NCBI GenBank assembly: GCA_010645155.1
Contig: JAAGOF010000046.1
Coordinates: 271,887-335,886 of the forward strand
Origin: Tigriopus japonicus
Lineage: Eukaryota > Arthropoda > Copepoda > Harpacticoida > Harpacticidae
Length of the DNA: 64,000 nucleotides
Direction of reading: 5' to 3'
Shown here piece after piece: positions 21,601-33,528 of this stretch (the first letter of the stretch is position 1; every line of letters starts with the position of its first letter). The position numbers and the translations under genes were made by a program. The notes beneath the pieces are model-generated. The model made no database searches. It saw only the letters and a program-made list of their open reading frames with translations, and had not been told where the DNA came from.

Positions 21601-23510
21601 TCGTGAAATGTCCCAAACGACGTCTGTTCCAATCCGGAACGAAGAGAACAGCTTCGAACTTGGCTTTGAAATGATGGAACACAGGGCATTTTGGGGGAGC
21701 TAGACACGAACGGGGTTGGAATATATACGACGAAATTGGAAAGCATAATTTGATGATGACATTATCATGTAAATATGAAAGCTCAGACTGAAAAGCAGGA
21801 ACCATATCTCAGGGTGCAGGAACTCGGAGAATAAAGGGGAGACACGAAGTCGAAAGGGAGCCACCAAGACCACTTTTGAAGTTGGCACTCGGTTTGTTGG
21901 ACCCATTTCCTGATGGGCGAGTTTTTGTTTCTTTCATACCAACCGCGACACAAAAGAGACCAAAAAGCCTAACAACCTGGCGAGCATTGGACCTGTTGAC
22001 TGACTTCATTTAACAACTGTGAGCCCCAAGTTTGGCAACCCCAGGGTGGATTCCCAGTGGCTTGATGGGCATTCAGACTGACTAGAAACTTTTAAGCCGA
22101 CAATCAGAGGCGACCACCTAAATCGGATTACACTCGGTAGGAAAACCTGAGATTGCGGCAGACACACGGCTCCAGATTCAACCCAAGGTACCCCTATTGA
22201 CAATGCAGTATTGGAAAGTTCGGAAATGTATTATGCACCCTCACTTTTTTCCACATCCCTTTTTAAGGCTCAAGGGTCAACTTGCCATTCTTCCAAAAGT
22301 AGTGAATAACGGCCCTTATTTTCTACCTAAAAGTGTCAACATGTGCATCATGCCTAAAATCAAACTACTCACTCATTACAGGCGTTGTTATATCATCCGA
22401 AAGGTTCCATCGTTATCGTCATTCCTACGTTTCTCTTTTGGAGCGAAACTGAGCTTGTTCTTTTTACAGATTGTCCCATTTTGAAAGTTCCCGAATACTT
22501 TGGTCACCTTTGGGACCTGCTCAAGCGGCTGGTCCACCCATTTTGGCTGGAATCTCTTCACGTTTATTGGTATTCCAGACCTGCACCCAACCACCATCGA
22601 CCAACCCCCGAAGGGTGAATGGTCGCTTATGGGATGGCCAGTCTATCCATTCAGTGAACGGAGAGGAAAGACACACAAACAAAGGGCTGTTAAGCGTGAT
22701 TCTGTTAGTTACCAAACCTTCAGTGTCGCTAGCCAGTGTTCGCTTTCTGAATGCAAATATTGCATCATTTTCTTGGGAGCCTTTAATAGAACATTTCGCC
22801 AACTTGGGTGTTGGTTGCTCATGGCTATCTTAGTTCTCGAAACGATCATGAATCTTGGCATATTTCGCCCTCTCTCTCCCTCTTGATCTTCCCCCTCCAT
22901 CACATCATCAGACTTGAAGGTCCCAAATGACCATTTTCATCCCCTCTTGACACATCCCACATCATCACCGGGAACTGGTTGAGGGTGGATGGATGGCCAA
23001 GCATCCCGTGTGATGAGGCCAAAAACTTTTGACCCGGTAGTCTGATTCGAAACTAAAATTACCTCCACCTCTTTCACAAGAGTCATCAAAGTTCGTTATG
23101 AGAAACACATCAACGGGTAGATTTGGACGATGTGAGGAATTATACACAAATACACAAAAATGTTTTACCAAATTCATGTACGTGTCAGAGGCAGGGTAAA
23201 TATTAACTGAACCCAACTTTTGGGCATTGGAAAGGTGTTTGGTGCCAAGAGGGTTCGGAGTGGATCCATTTGGGACTTGGCACTTGGACTCAAGCTTCTT
23301 GGAAAAACTGTCACGATCCGCCTTATGTCCGGTCATTCCTCGACAATTGATAGCTTATTGTTCTAACTCTTTCATCAGCACTCTAGTTTTGATGGGGAAA
23401 AGGGGACGAATTTGTCGCTCTCCGATTCCGTGAAATATAAAATTGGTTTCAAAGAAGCTGATTTACTTTGCTGTCATCTAAGATTGATGAAGGATGTTGC
23501 TTTTTGTGGT
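18695..23510. other. Intergenic region, no gene supported
   Basis: This stretch upstream of the J-protein gene has only short frames with no recognisable domain, no signal peptide and no splice-linked neighbour. The minus-strand promoter of the J-protein gene should lie just above 18694, but I see no clear TATA box. Composition is mixed and no long repeat was found. Confidence 0.4.
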
Positions 23511-23553
23511 TGCGGATTTTTTACCACCGCTACAAGGAAGGCGATTCCTTGTA
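23511..23553 (-). mobile_element. Truncated SINE 3' end with hairpin
   Basis: TGCGGATTTTTTACCACCGC followed by ACAAGGAA-ggcg-ATTCCTTGT matches the 3' part of the SINE at 36556-36597. The arms ACAAGGAA and TTCCTTGT form a small hairpin. The tRNA-like head is missing, as expected for a copy cut short at its 5' end. Confidence 0.6.
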
Positions 23554-23604
23554 AACAATAAAATCATTAATTAAATTCATATAGTAATCATGTTTATGAT
23601 ATTT

Positions 23605-23899
23605 GATCTACCAACGTAATGGATGAGTGTAATCGAACGAATTCAGCTGGGGATTCTGGGGCCAAAATGGCTAGGGATGCGTCAGAGTCGAGACTCATCC
23701 TCTATAAAACTCAATCAAAATTCGTGAGCCCAATTCGTTTTCTTCATTTTGACAATCAATTGAAATAAGAATTTTTTCCTCACGTAGCAAACTAAAAGCA
23801 TGAAATGTCCGAACCTAGTTCTGACCCATCCCTAAACATTTTGGCCCCAGGATCCCCAGCTGAATTTGTTCGATTACACTCATCCAATGTTAGTAGATC
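23605..23899. mobile_element. MITE with ~70-bp terminal inverted repeats
   Basis: The left end GATCTACCAACGTAATGGAT is mirrored by ATCCAATGTTAGTAGATC on the right. The pairing continues for about 70 bp through GAGTGTAATCGAACGAATTC, AGCTGGGGATTCTGGGGCC and AAAATGGCTAGGGATG. The internal part is about 150 bp. I could not settle the target duplication, so the superfamily is open. Confidence 0.75.
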
Positions 23900-24336
23900 T
23901 GTGCAACCCTTGAATAGTGTGTTGATCAGTAATAGTATTTAAACATTTTCGCTAACTACGAAAACTTTGAGATGACTTTTTTTGTTTGATGTAACTAAAA
24001 TCTTCCCAGTATTTATTCTAGTTGATATTTCACAGTTCATGTACAGTACACACAAAACACATTAGTCAAATGCATTGGTGTGCATTAATTTTGTTGAATT
24101 CACTCAAGAAAAATCTCTTACACGTAATTAACCAGAAAGACATCGCTGTTCCGTTCAAAAAGCCCTTGTATTCTCCTCTGGGTTTCAGAAAAGTAGAAAT
24201 GATTGGCACTTTTGATCACAAATTCTGTTCTGATTGTGCCCAAATCAAAATCTTTCGATTTCAAGACAATTTTCAATTTTTACAACATTAAAAAAGAAAA
24301 CACATGCGCCCAATGCTAAAATAAATCATCTTTAAT

Positions 24337-24657
24337 TAGTGATGGACCGAAAGCGCTTTCGGCCAAAATTTCGGTTTCGGTTTCGGTTATGCCTACCGAA
24401 ACCGAAAGCAGACATGCACAATAAAGGACGGAGTTTGACAACAAAATCGAAAAAATTTTCGTCCAAAAACCACTGAAATTAAGGTTCCCGATTTTTCAAA
24501 ATCTACGCCCACCCAACATCGAACAAATGAGCAATTTAATTTTTAAGGTGGATTTTGCATTTACACAATTTTGTAGTCAGCTGCTTTTGGTTTCGGTTAA
24601 GCCCTCTTTCGGCCGAAACTTTCGGTTTCGGTTATGAGCCCTTTCGATCCATCACTA
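24337..24657. mobile_element. hAT-like MITE, TAGTGATGGACCGAAAG ends
   Basis: It begins TAGTGATGGACCGAAAGCGC and ends GAGCCCTTTCGATCCATCACTA. Flanks TCTTTAAT (24329-24336) and TTTGTAAT (24658-24665) match at 6 of 8 bases. Both ends carry TTTCGGTTTCGG repeats (24370-24410 and 24585-24640). It is 321 bp with no coding frame. Confidence 0.75.
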
Positions 24658-25593
24658 TTTGTAATTTATTTAAACGAAAGTTTCAACTATCTTTGTAGAA
24701 ATAATGAAACCGTACGTGCACCGATAAACCATGGCATGTGCGTATATATCGCCCAAATGTCGTCCACTTTACCCTTTGAGGATAGGGTTAATGAAAGGGT
24801 TAGAACAATAAACCATCAATTTTCCTCCAATGACTGGACACACACCGGATTGTGACAGTTTTTCGAGGCGGCCCGTGTCCCAATCGCTATTTACGTACTA
24901 CGTATACTTGCACTTTCTTCCTTTGTTCGAGGAGAAGAGTTCCAATTCCATTGGACTAATCCTCACCGGACACGCGGTGTCTCCCTATGCTTTTTCCACA
25001 GTTTAAAATCTGCCCAAAAATATTACTATGATTAAACTTCTAACATATCTTTTTGTATGTCCAAGTTCTCAATGTTTGCATGAGATTGCTGTAAATAGAT
25101 CGTTATGATGTGAACTGGTGAACAGCCGATGACTTTTCCGACAGTGTTGATGTCATGCGAAAGTGTTGCCAACCGGAGATCCATTCCAATCTCCTCTCGG
25201 AGACGCTCATTTGCAAAGATCAAGGGTATTATTGGAACTTTGTTGGTGGACGAACATCTCCCCTCCAAATTAACAACATGCCAGCACATGTGTCCATAGA
25301 AGCGCAACTTTTTTGGGGAGTCAAGAAATGACAGAATATACCAAAACATATAAATGCGAACCCTATTGAATGTGCCTGGAGCAAACATGGATCTCGTTAC
25401 ATTATCGGCTCTGAACACTCTCGGAAGTGGAAGAAGTATCAATTGGATTTAAACACCCTCAATAAAATTGAGAATACTTACTTCCCTCTTTCCCGGTATC
25501 ATGGTTCTTGGTGGGTAAGGTCTCTTAATTTCTTTCCTCTTACCCTCCATGTCGTCCAAACGGAGGGAAATGTGGATAGTCGGGTAATCGAAC

Positions 25594-25650
25594 CGGTGGT
25601 GGTGATGGTGGTGAAGGTGGAGGAGGAGGAGGAGGAGGTGTGGTGGTAGG
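25594..25650. repeat. GGT/GGA trinucleotide microsatellite
   Basis: GGTGGTGGTGATGGTGGTGA runs into AGGTGGAGGAGGAGGAGGAG and then GTGTGGTGGTAGG. It is a purine-rich, G-skewed tract of about 57 bp. Confidence 0.9.
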
Positions 25651-28458
25651 AAAAGTATGGCAAGGGATCACCCCCATCTCTTTCTCGAAAATAGCCATTT
25701 ACTTCCTTCCTGCTTGGACCCCTTTGCTCATTTCTCTCGGTTTTAGTTACCCTTTTTCATCTAAGCAAGTGAGAAGATCACAGAGAGCCGTTTGCTTAGA
25801 GAGCCCGTGCCTCATGTAAGCAATATAATTTTATTTTTTCTTTCCAGGTACATTGAAAATGGTGATAAACACTAGTTTGGCAGTTTTTTCAAGTTCATGT
25901 AGAGGAAATTAAAATTTTCTTGATTATGAAAATTATTTGCTAAAATACAATTGCATTGTCTGACTCTAAAAGTTCTATCCTCTTAAAAAGACGAGTACTG
26001 AAGATGATTCAAAATAAAGGTCTCTTTAGGGCTCAACTTAAGCTCAGAACAGAACTTGATTACAATGTTGATACAAAACGGTTTGCACCTCCTTGCAAAT
26101 TGTTCATGCTGTTTTTATGTAAATTATTCATTACTTTTGTTAAAGTCACTTGTTTCAGTTGGGATAAAAAAAATACACAAGTAATATTTAAAAATTATAA
26201 AGTGTTCCTATTAATGACCCAAACAAATACAATAAAGTATATGGAAGGAACCAGTATATCCAGGAACCAAATACAGCTATAACGAATATATTGGGATTGG
26301 GCAAGTTCGGACGCCAGTGGGTAGTAATGAGACCATCTCCTCTAAGAGCGTCTGGTCTATGGTGAAACCCCTTGAAGTTCACTCTGGCGAGTTTTCTTCT
26401 CCGTCTTTCTTTCTTCCCATTTCCCGATTTGATCCCTTTCATCTATCTGGCAGAGCAAGCTAGCCCCTCTCTCTTTCTCCCGTTCTCCTTGGACTTCATC
26501 CCCCGTTTCTTCATGTTCGCTTGCTCGACGGTCGTATTATTGTAGAGTGGGATGCTAGTGGAACCATCGAATCCTCCCAAGTACACACTTACACCCGGAT
26601 GCTTGGCACTTCTTGGCACGAATGGCATTCATGAAATTGGGGTCTTTGGGGCTCACGAGCTGTCCAATATGGACCTTATCATTGGAAATATGGAACAAAA
26701 TGTGTGCCCTAGGATCAAATCAAAAGACGCACCTTGATCCCTTCTCAGCCTGGAACCAGACTCCTTTCGTCCACTTCCAATCTGAAAAAAGTGTCGATTG
26801 CTCGATTCAGCCTGGCCAACCAAGCACATATCAATGACCTCTTGACCCTTGGCTAAACACCCTGACCATCATGGGGAATTAAGAGGGGCCCTTCAAAGCC
26901 AGAGACGCTCATCGATCACCATTGACTAATCAAATCTTGCTCAACCCTCGAAATTCGGCGTTCCTTTTGTGGAAAGGAAGGCATTTGATCCCGCTCTGAA
27001 GCTCGATCCTTTTCATATTGAACGAGGAAGGAAAGTGGCATAACGTGCTTGTTCCTTCAAAGTGACCCCTTATCCCATATCGCTCGATAAGTACTGTAGG
27101 GCTGTATTGCCTCAAACAAACCTACCTCATTTGATGACTTGGGCAGGTCTGGAACTAATCCGCTTCCTTAAGGCGGGTCATGAATAATTTTGGTCTGACG
27201 GATCAGGGTGACTCATTCGCTAATGACTGGTCACTCACCCAGGAGGTGCTTCCGATTTGGCAAGTAAAGGGGTACAGCCAATAATCTTGATACGACGTTA
27301 GCTTGGGCTTGAATGTTCATATACTAGTACAGGGGTTCTTGAGAAACTTGATTACTATGCAGATCATGGCAAACATCTGAGAATTTTCTTAGCAATGCAT
27401 GAACGACACGTAGATTGAATGACAGACCCGGTGTGAAAGGAAATATCATCTTTTGACCAAGCACACTCAGAATTTGGTCACATCTTGAGGAAAGTGTGAA
27501 AAGGACATCTTCCTTTTTTGACCTGAAATAAAATGACACCACGTCTGACCTGATTTGCTGCAATAAAATCTTGCTGAAAGTAGATGTTTCTTTTCCACGT
27601 TTGGGATATGGTTTCTTTCATACTCATTTTCTCTGGAATTTTTCGCCTAAAAACTGGTGTTAAGAGCAAAGGTAATGGTGACATATGCTTCAATGAATTG
27701 TTGAACAAAGATTCCATTTGTTCCTGAATTCATTTTCTGGATATCGCTTAGTAACATCCATGTAAAACCAACAAGTTTCCAAGTTTCTTCGCCGTATTAG
27801 TTATGTACGTATCGGATCATTCTCTCTGCAAATTCTTGAAACAAAACGGTGCTTTTGACGTTGATAGAACTTGAAAAATCTTTGTTAGTGTATTTGCTTT
27901 ACTCCATGAAACATAAATTAAAAAGGCCATTTGTTCAACCAACAGTCACCATGAGCAAGCAGTCAATGTCTAACGTCCAACAGGAAATGCGAGCCAAGCA
28001 GAAGAGAACTTGGTGATACTTTTTCGCTCTTTTCTCTCATTTCTTGTTCCCAAAACATGAGAGGACTGAGAAAATCTCGTTTCGGGACTTTGGACGGGGT
28101 GGTGTTTTCTGCTTCAAGTCTCTTTCTTTCTTTCCTTCCTTCTCCCTTTTGCTTTCTGGATGTACGTACTACGAACGATCTCGGGCCAGAAGGGGCACCA
28201 GACCTTTGAATGATCCCCCAATCTTCTCCCCTGCTGAGAGGTTTATGACCCTGAGGCTCCCAAAGACCTCGGGTCCAAGAGCACAACCGAAATTCAAAGG
28301 GGGTTGCCACTACGACAAGAACGGCAGGGTTGCGTAGGTATGTGTCAGATTGTACATTGGAACCGTCTCGGCAGACTGATCCAGGTTCAGATTTGGCAAC
28401 CCTGAAACCAGGAAACCAGTCGCACCCCCTCAAAGTCAAGACGAGAGTTGATGGTTCC

Positions 28459-28488
28459 TCGTGTGTGTGCGTGAGTGCGTGCGTGTGG
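28459..28488. repeat. GT/GC dinucleotide-like microsatellite
   Basis: CGTGTGTGTGCGTGAGTGCG continues to TGCGTGTG. It is an imperfect alternating purine-pyrimidine tract of about 30 bp. Confidence 0.85.
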
Positions 28489-28679
28489 CTGTACATGGAA
28501 TACATATAACTTCCAAGCGTAGAAGTCCACACGCCGAATGGGTGTGCCTGGAACACTTTTTCTCGTTCGTTGAGGGGTTGGATATAAAATGAAAACAAGA
28601 AGATGAGAATCCCAGATTTGACAGAATAATAAAAACAACTCAGAACGGATGAGGAATAACCGGTGGATTTCGAAGACAA

Positions 28680-29508
28680 AATATGAGATTTGTTCCGACA
28701 AGATGTTTATTTAAAAAAAAAAAGAAATTATCAGTGTTTTAACAATGGATAATTATGATTTCAATATCAGCATCGAAAAGGGAATTGTAATTCAATAGGA
28801 GAGGAAGAGAAGGAAAACATTGACATGTACAATAAATGTTAACGACACGTAACTGTCAGTAAAAATAGGCTAGGGATTCAAAAAGGAATTGTAACAGTAT
28901 GAATCTTGTTTGTGTTTGACAATAAATCAGACTTAAAACGTCCTCATTTTGTTGCTTTGTAACATGGATACATATTAGGTAATGAATTGAACTGAAAACA
29001 TTGAAGGCAGAGCAGCCAGGCAGTCAAGTGGTTCATGTTCATGGGAGAACTCGTAATACTGTTCAGGAACCCTGACCAAAAGGATCCAACCTGATACCAT
29101 TTCCAGAGCCACTTTCCGTATGGCTCCACACAAATATCAAAGCACAAGCATCCTTAGCAAAAATTGGAATATCAACTGTACAACACTTGAGGCGAACCTG
29201 AGTGGTCCCTAGGGGCCTTGTTAGACGACTCAAATGGTTCCACCACCCTACTTCACTCAAGCAAAACACATCCTTACACTCCATATCATATCATTCTTCA
29301 GGGCACAAGGAGCATGGATCAAAAGGTCCATTGAGTCTTGATTTTTCATCCTTAACAATGGCGATCCACCGTCAATGGGAAGACTCGGGCATCAAAGGTC
29401 GGTTTCCGTACAGATCGGGGCAAATCTTCTCAGAGTTCCGTTGTTGTTTTCATTGTTGCCGCCATTCTTTATCGTCAAATTCCCGCCATTGACGGTGGCG
29501 CCCTCTCT
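28680..29508 (-). other. Probable 3' untranslated region of the Ptp99A-like gene
   Basis: Directly downstream of the stop codon on the minus strand. The first AATAAA I noticed is the complement of TTTATT at 28706-28711, followed within 20 bp by little structure. This would give a 3' UTR of roughly 0.8 kb. It is a guess from one hexamer; later sites are equally possible. Confidence 0.3.
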
Positions 29509-32500
29509 TCAGGAAGATGAACATCCAGAGGTACTGTTGGTGGCCGAGGAAGACACACATAACACGCCCAATCCGTTGAGTTCTGCATGTCGTAGGAGTG
29601 AAGCCGATTCTTGACCATCCGGAGGGATCCGACCGCACATGGAATCACTCATTTGCTCACTATAGACTTTAGAGACACGTTGTCCAACTGCCGAACCGTC
29701 CGTGTACACGCGAGAGACTCGGACACACCCATTTAACTGGTAAGGCGGGTTGGACCGCCATTGTTCAATATCTACGGGCGATGGTATAGTTGTGCCGTTG
29801 TTTGTAACGAAGGCTTCCAAGGCGCAATACATGAACAGATAGTCCTCTTGAGTCTTCCACGTGCCTGGTCGGGCGTAATGGTACAATTTGGCCATTTGGA
29901 ACACATCACAACCACCCTCAAAATGAAGTTGGTGCCAAAGTGACATCAGACAAGCAAATGTGGCTGCTTGAGTGCCACCATATCTGGAAAAAGTACACAT
30001 GATTTTGACATTGGCTTCTCTTTTTAGCATATTGAATGGTTTCGCCTTTTTTGCTCTGATATTGAAAAAAGGGCCAGGTCGATGGACCATTGTGAGAGCG
30101 GCTATTGAAGTGGGACAGGTTTATTGGATTAACAAGTCCCACAATTCCACATTCAATGGGATTCAGGTCAAGCATGTGCTTGGAACAGATTTGTGGAACA
30201 GGGAACCGCGAGAACAGATTGGAACTGACTTCCAACTTCACCAACAGTAGTGAGATTGAGTTGGCTGTGCCGAGATTTATCCAACTCTGGGAAAGTGTCA
30301 ATCAGACCGCTGAAATTTGGGTCCACATTGCCACTGCTAACCTTTCGCATGACTCCCTTTAATCCCATCTCAAAGCAAAGAGTTCGAGAACCGTGCCTTT
30401 TACTACAGTGAGAAGCTTCGATCCAAGCTAGTTAACTTTTGAGAAGAGTGAGAATCGAGATAATCTTACCGGTCAATGGTGAGGATCGGTCCTCCTAAGC
30501 TTTGATGCTCCTCATCAATGGCTTTGATCAGGTCAAACACGGTGGAGAGGGGAGAGCATTGCTGTGGCCAACTGGGGGCGTGGAAGATCCATACTTGACG
30601 GGAGGTGGGCGGGGCTGAATTGTTCGGAGAAGTTGGATAGTGCTGAAAGAGGGGAGAAGACCACAAAGGCAATGAGATATAATGGTGCCAATCAGGCGTC
30701 TCTCGAGCTGACTTGTAATGAGGGAAATGCGTTTTCTTGTTTTTAGGAACAGGACGGGACCCAAAGTTCATCGAATCCAGCCCATAGATTCAGTAAAAAT
30801 GTTGATGGATTAGTTTGGTGGGAAGGTCACCAATACAAATATGGGTGGAGTCACGACAAGCAGTCCCGTATATTGGCAAAGAACCATTCACTCTTCGTAA
30901 TATGTACCCAAACCCCAAACAACCCATGGTTGTGAGAGGCACACTAACAAAAAGTTGCTTTACTTTCGCAAACATTTTGGTCATAACTTGCAGCCAAAGT
31001 GGAAGAATTGAATCCTGTCAAGTTACCACGATGGAGCCTTTTTGTCAGTGAATGAATGAATGGACTTTGGCGTTCATTTTGTCAATCTGGTGGGACGACA
31101 ACAAGCAGCACTTTTCGTTAGCGACCTTCATTGGTCCATGATGCGTATGCATGCATTAGCTGAGAAGTGAGTGTGCGCTCTGCGGTATAATAGGACTCCA
31201 CAGAGTTGCCACATAATTGGTAAAAAGTCTATTGTTGGTGGAAACGAGAAGAGGAACAGACTTTGGAGGGGACGAGGACAAAAATAGGAAACACATTGGA
31301 CCACTGAAGGCGAATGAAGGGGGAAAGAAAAAAAAGGGTTTAACCAAAGTTAAGCGAATGCGGCGGAACAGCTGGGAGAAACCAGAGACCATCTTGCCAT
31401 TGCCTCGAGCAATTCAATGTGAGATTTTGAGTGCTAGCTAAGGCTTTCAAGTCTGATTAGGAAAGGGGACACTGTTCTCGTTTTTGTTCCAGACTCCCCA
31501 CGGAATAATTGAAACCGATCGCAGGATTTGGAATGGAAAGTCAAAGATTTGGGTGGTGTACACGGTATGTTTGGATTTATTCAAACTAACTTTCCAACTT
31601 CTTCATTGCCTCAAGAAGGTAAATTTGCAAACACCCGCAAGGTTCTGGAACAACCTACTTTCTGATTTTGTACTCTATTCGGGTACAAAAGCCCAAATTC
31701 TGTGGTCACCCCGTAAGAAAAACTTCAGTATACGAAGCCATTTTTCTTTCGGGAACAATCAATAAAGAAATGACTTTTTTGCCTCTTGACAAGGATTGAA
31801 TGGCCCCATGGAGAGCGAGAGAACGAGGTAGATCTGGACGAGTCAGACCAAAAGGCCATTAATAATGCAAGACATGACGACAATTTAAATAAATCTACTC
31901 CCCAAGACCTATGGGTATATTTGGACAATAACCCCCTTTTTTGTTTTGATATAATCACTCCACTTACTTCCAATGAGATCCGAATTGCTTTCCACATGGG
32001 CGTATCCAACTCATCTAAGAGTGAGACCTTCATCTTCTGATATCCAACGTTGAAGAAAACGCCCATTCCTGGCCCATTGGGCCAAAATGGCAGACATTCT
32101 TGGCCATCGATGGAAGTTAGTAGAGTCAGAACGTGAACCTCTTGCTCCCAAACCATTTGCCAAAAACAAGCCATCGTGTGTTCCAGGGGATGTTGCGCGA
32201 TGATGAATTCTCTTCGATCAAAAAAACCTGGAACAAGGAACAGCCACCAATTGATGAAACTTAGTCGCCTCCGCGATTTATTGATTCGCCCACCCTTTGG
32301 AGATTGATATACACCTCGTTACAATAAATTGCCCCCTCTCCCCCTTTATCCACCTTCTTGAACCCTTGAAACATTTGGAACAAGGATACAGAACCTGCTT
32401 GCGTACCCTCTTATTTGTTATCATCCTTGGAAAGTGGAACAAGAGCTCTCTCACTCCCAGAAGATTTTTATTGCGCTTGACTTAGAAAACCTTCTAGATT

Positions 32501-33528
32501 TTCTCGACCACCCCTTTAAACATCTTTCGTAGGAAGACTTTTCTATTTGGAAAATTGTTCCACCGGAAGCAACTGTCGTTTAAATCGCCAAGCAAAAAAT
32601 GGCAAGAGGGCCTTGTGCCTTTTTTCTGACAATCAGAAAACATGGAATATTTTAGCCGTTTTCTTCCGTCTCGATTACAAGCAAACTCGATTTGCCATGT
32701 CGTTTTGGCGAACGAAGTTTTCAAACTACTCGTACACTCAAACGAAAGAGTAGAACCAGCAAATTTCTTGGTGGGAAACATTCAATTCCCAGGAATTACA
32801 ACCGTTCCACTACAAAGAGTACTATTACGAAGTTTCATCAAGTCTCATGTTGTACTGTACAGAAAGTGAGGAAGAGATCTGATTTGTATCATCTAAACGA
32901 AAAGGGAAAACGGCTTGGCTGGAACATGGAAAAGGGATCATATCCAGATGGAACACTGCCAAAAAAGCCGAGTGTAGATCAACTTCTATGACATTTTATG
33001 GTCGTGCCAATTGAACTGGAACGCATTCGGCTGGTCTTAATTTGACCTGAATCAAAAGACATTTCACTTTTTGAAATTTTCTTCAGTGTTCCACAAGTAA
33101 AGAACGACCAAGGGAGCTTAGTATTGGGATTCTGCTAAGACAACGCAGAACAGAATCCGTTGCTTATCAGCTTAAACAGAGCCAAGTGTAACGAAAGAAA
33201 TTGCTTTCCAGCTTACCCACCCCTCCCTTGACAGATACCATGTTCTCCTTCCCAAGTTCCACTACCCTCTTCAAACCCAGCTTTGATCTCTCGAAAGTCA
33301 AGTGCTCACCACCCAAATCATATAACTTGACAAAACTCAAAGCTTCTGCTACTCACCCAAAAGCCAGGAGGCGTTGATGTAGTCCGATCCGTCGGTTTCG
33401 GAAGTAGGATTCAAGTACACACGTGAGGAATCCGTGGCCAAAAGATCCGGACTTCGATTCTTGTGCTGGTTGAAGATCTTCAGTGCTGAAGAGTACTGGG
33501 ATTTGGGTGGATGGTAGGTGGATAAGAT
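29509..33528 (-). CDS. Ptp99A: Ptp99A-like exons 13-16: pseudophosphatase domain D2 and C-terminal tail
   Basis: Exons 33357-33528, 31968-32227, 30470-30642 and 29509-29983 encode residues 826-1184. The linker is ILSTYHPPKSQYSSALKIFN; D2 then shows HKNR (848-850), DGSDYINASWL, REFIIAQHPLE and FWQMVWEQEVHVLTLLT. The active site is broken at the expected places: the WPD motif reads WPQ (994-996), and the P-loop reads ILTIDRYGGTQAATFA, with Asp1026 for the catalytic Cys and Gln1032 for the invariant Arg. The Cys-to-Asp change is a known feature of D2 in the Ptp99A/PTPRG/PTPRZ group. After D2 comes a tail of about 90 residues ending in a Ser-rich stretch and TGA. Confidence 0.92.

Larger units (their letters stand above)
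24860..28679. other. Intergenic region downstream of Ptp99A-like gene, no gene supported
   Basis: Several open frames of 60-238 codons occur here but none has a recognisable domain, compositional sign of coding, or a splice partner. The longest (27963-28679, minus) contains CA-repeat-derived His/Thr runs and is more likely non-coding. A (GGN)n purine tract and a GT-rich microsatellite are noted separately. Confidence 0.4.

Noticed and set aside
25032..25442. 136-codon open frame on the minus strand
   Set aside because: No family resemblance and no supporting splice signals; cannot be told from chance.
27963..28679. 238-codon open frame on the minus strand
   Set aside because: Contains runs derived from a GT/CA microsatellite and restriction-like low complexity, no domain, no splice partner; lies in or beyond the Ptp99A-like 3' UTR.
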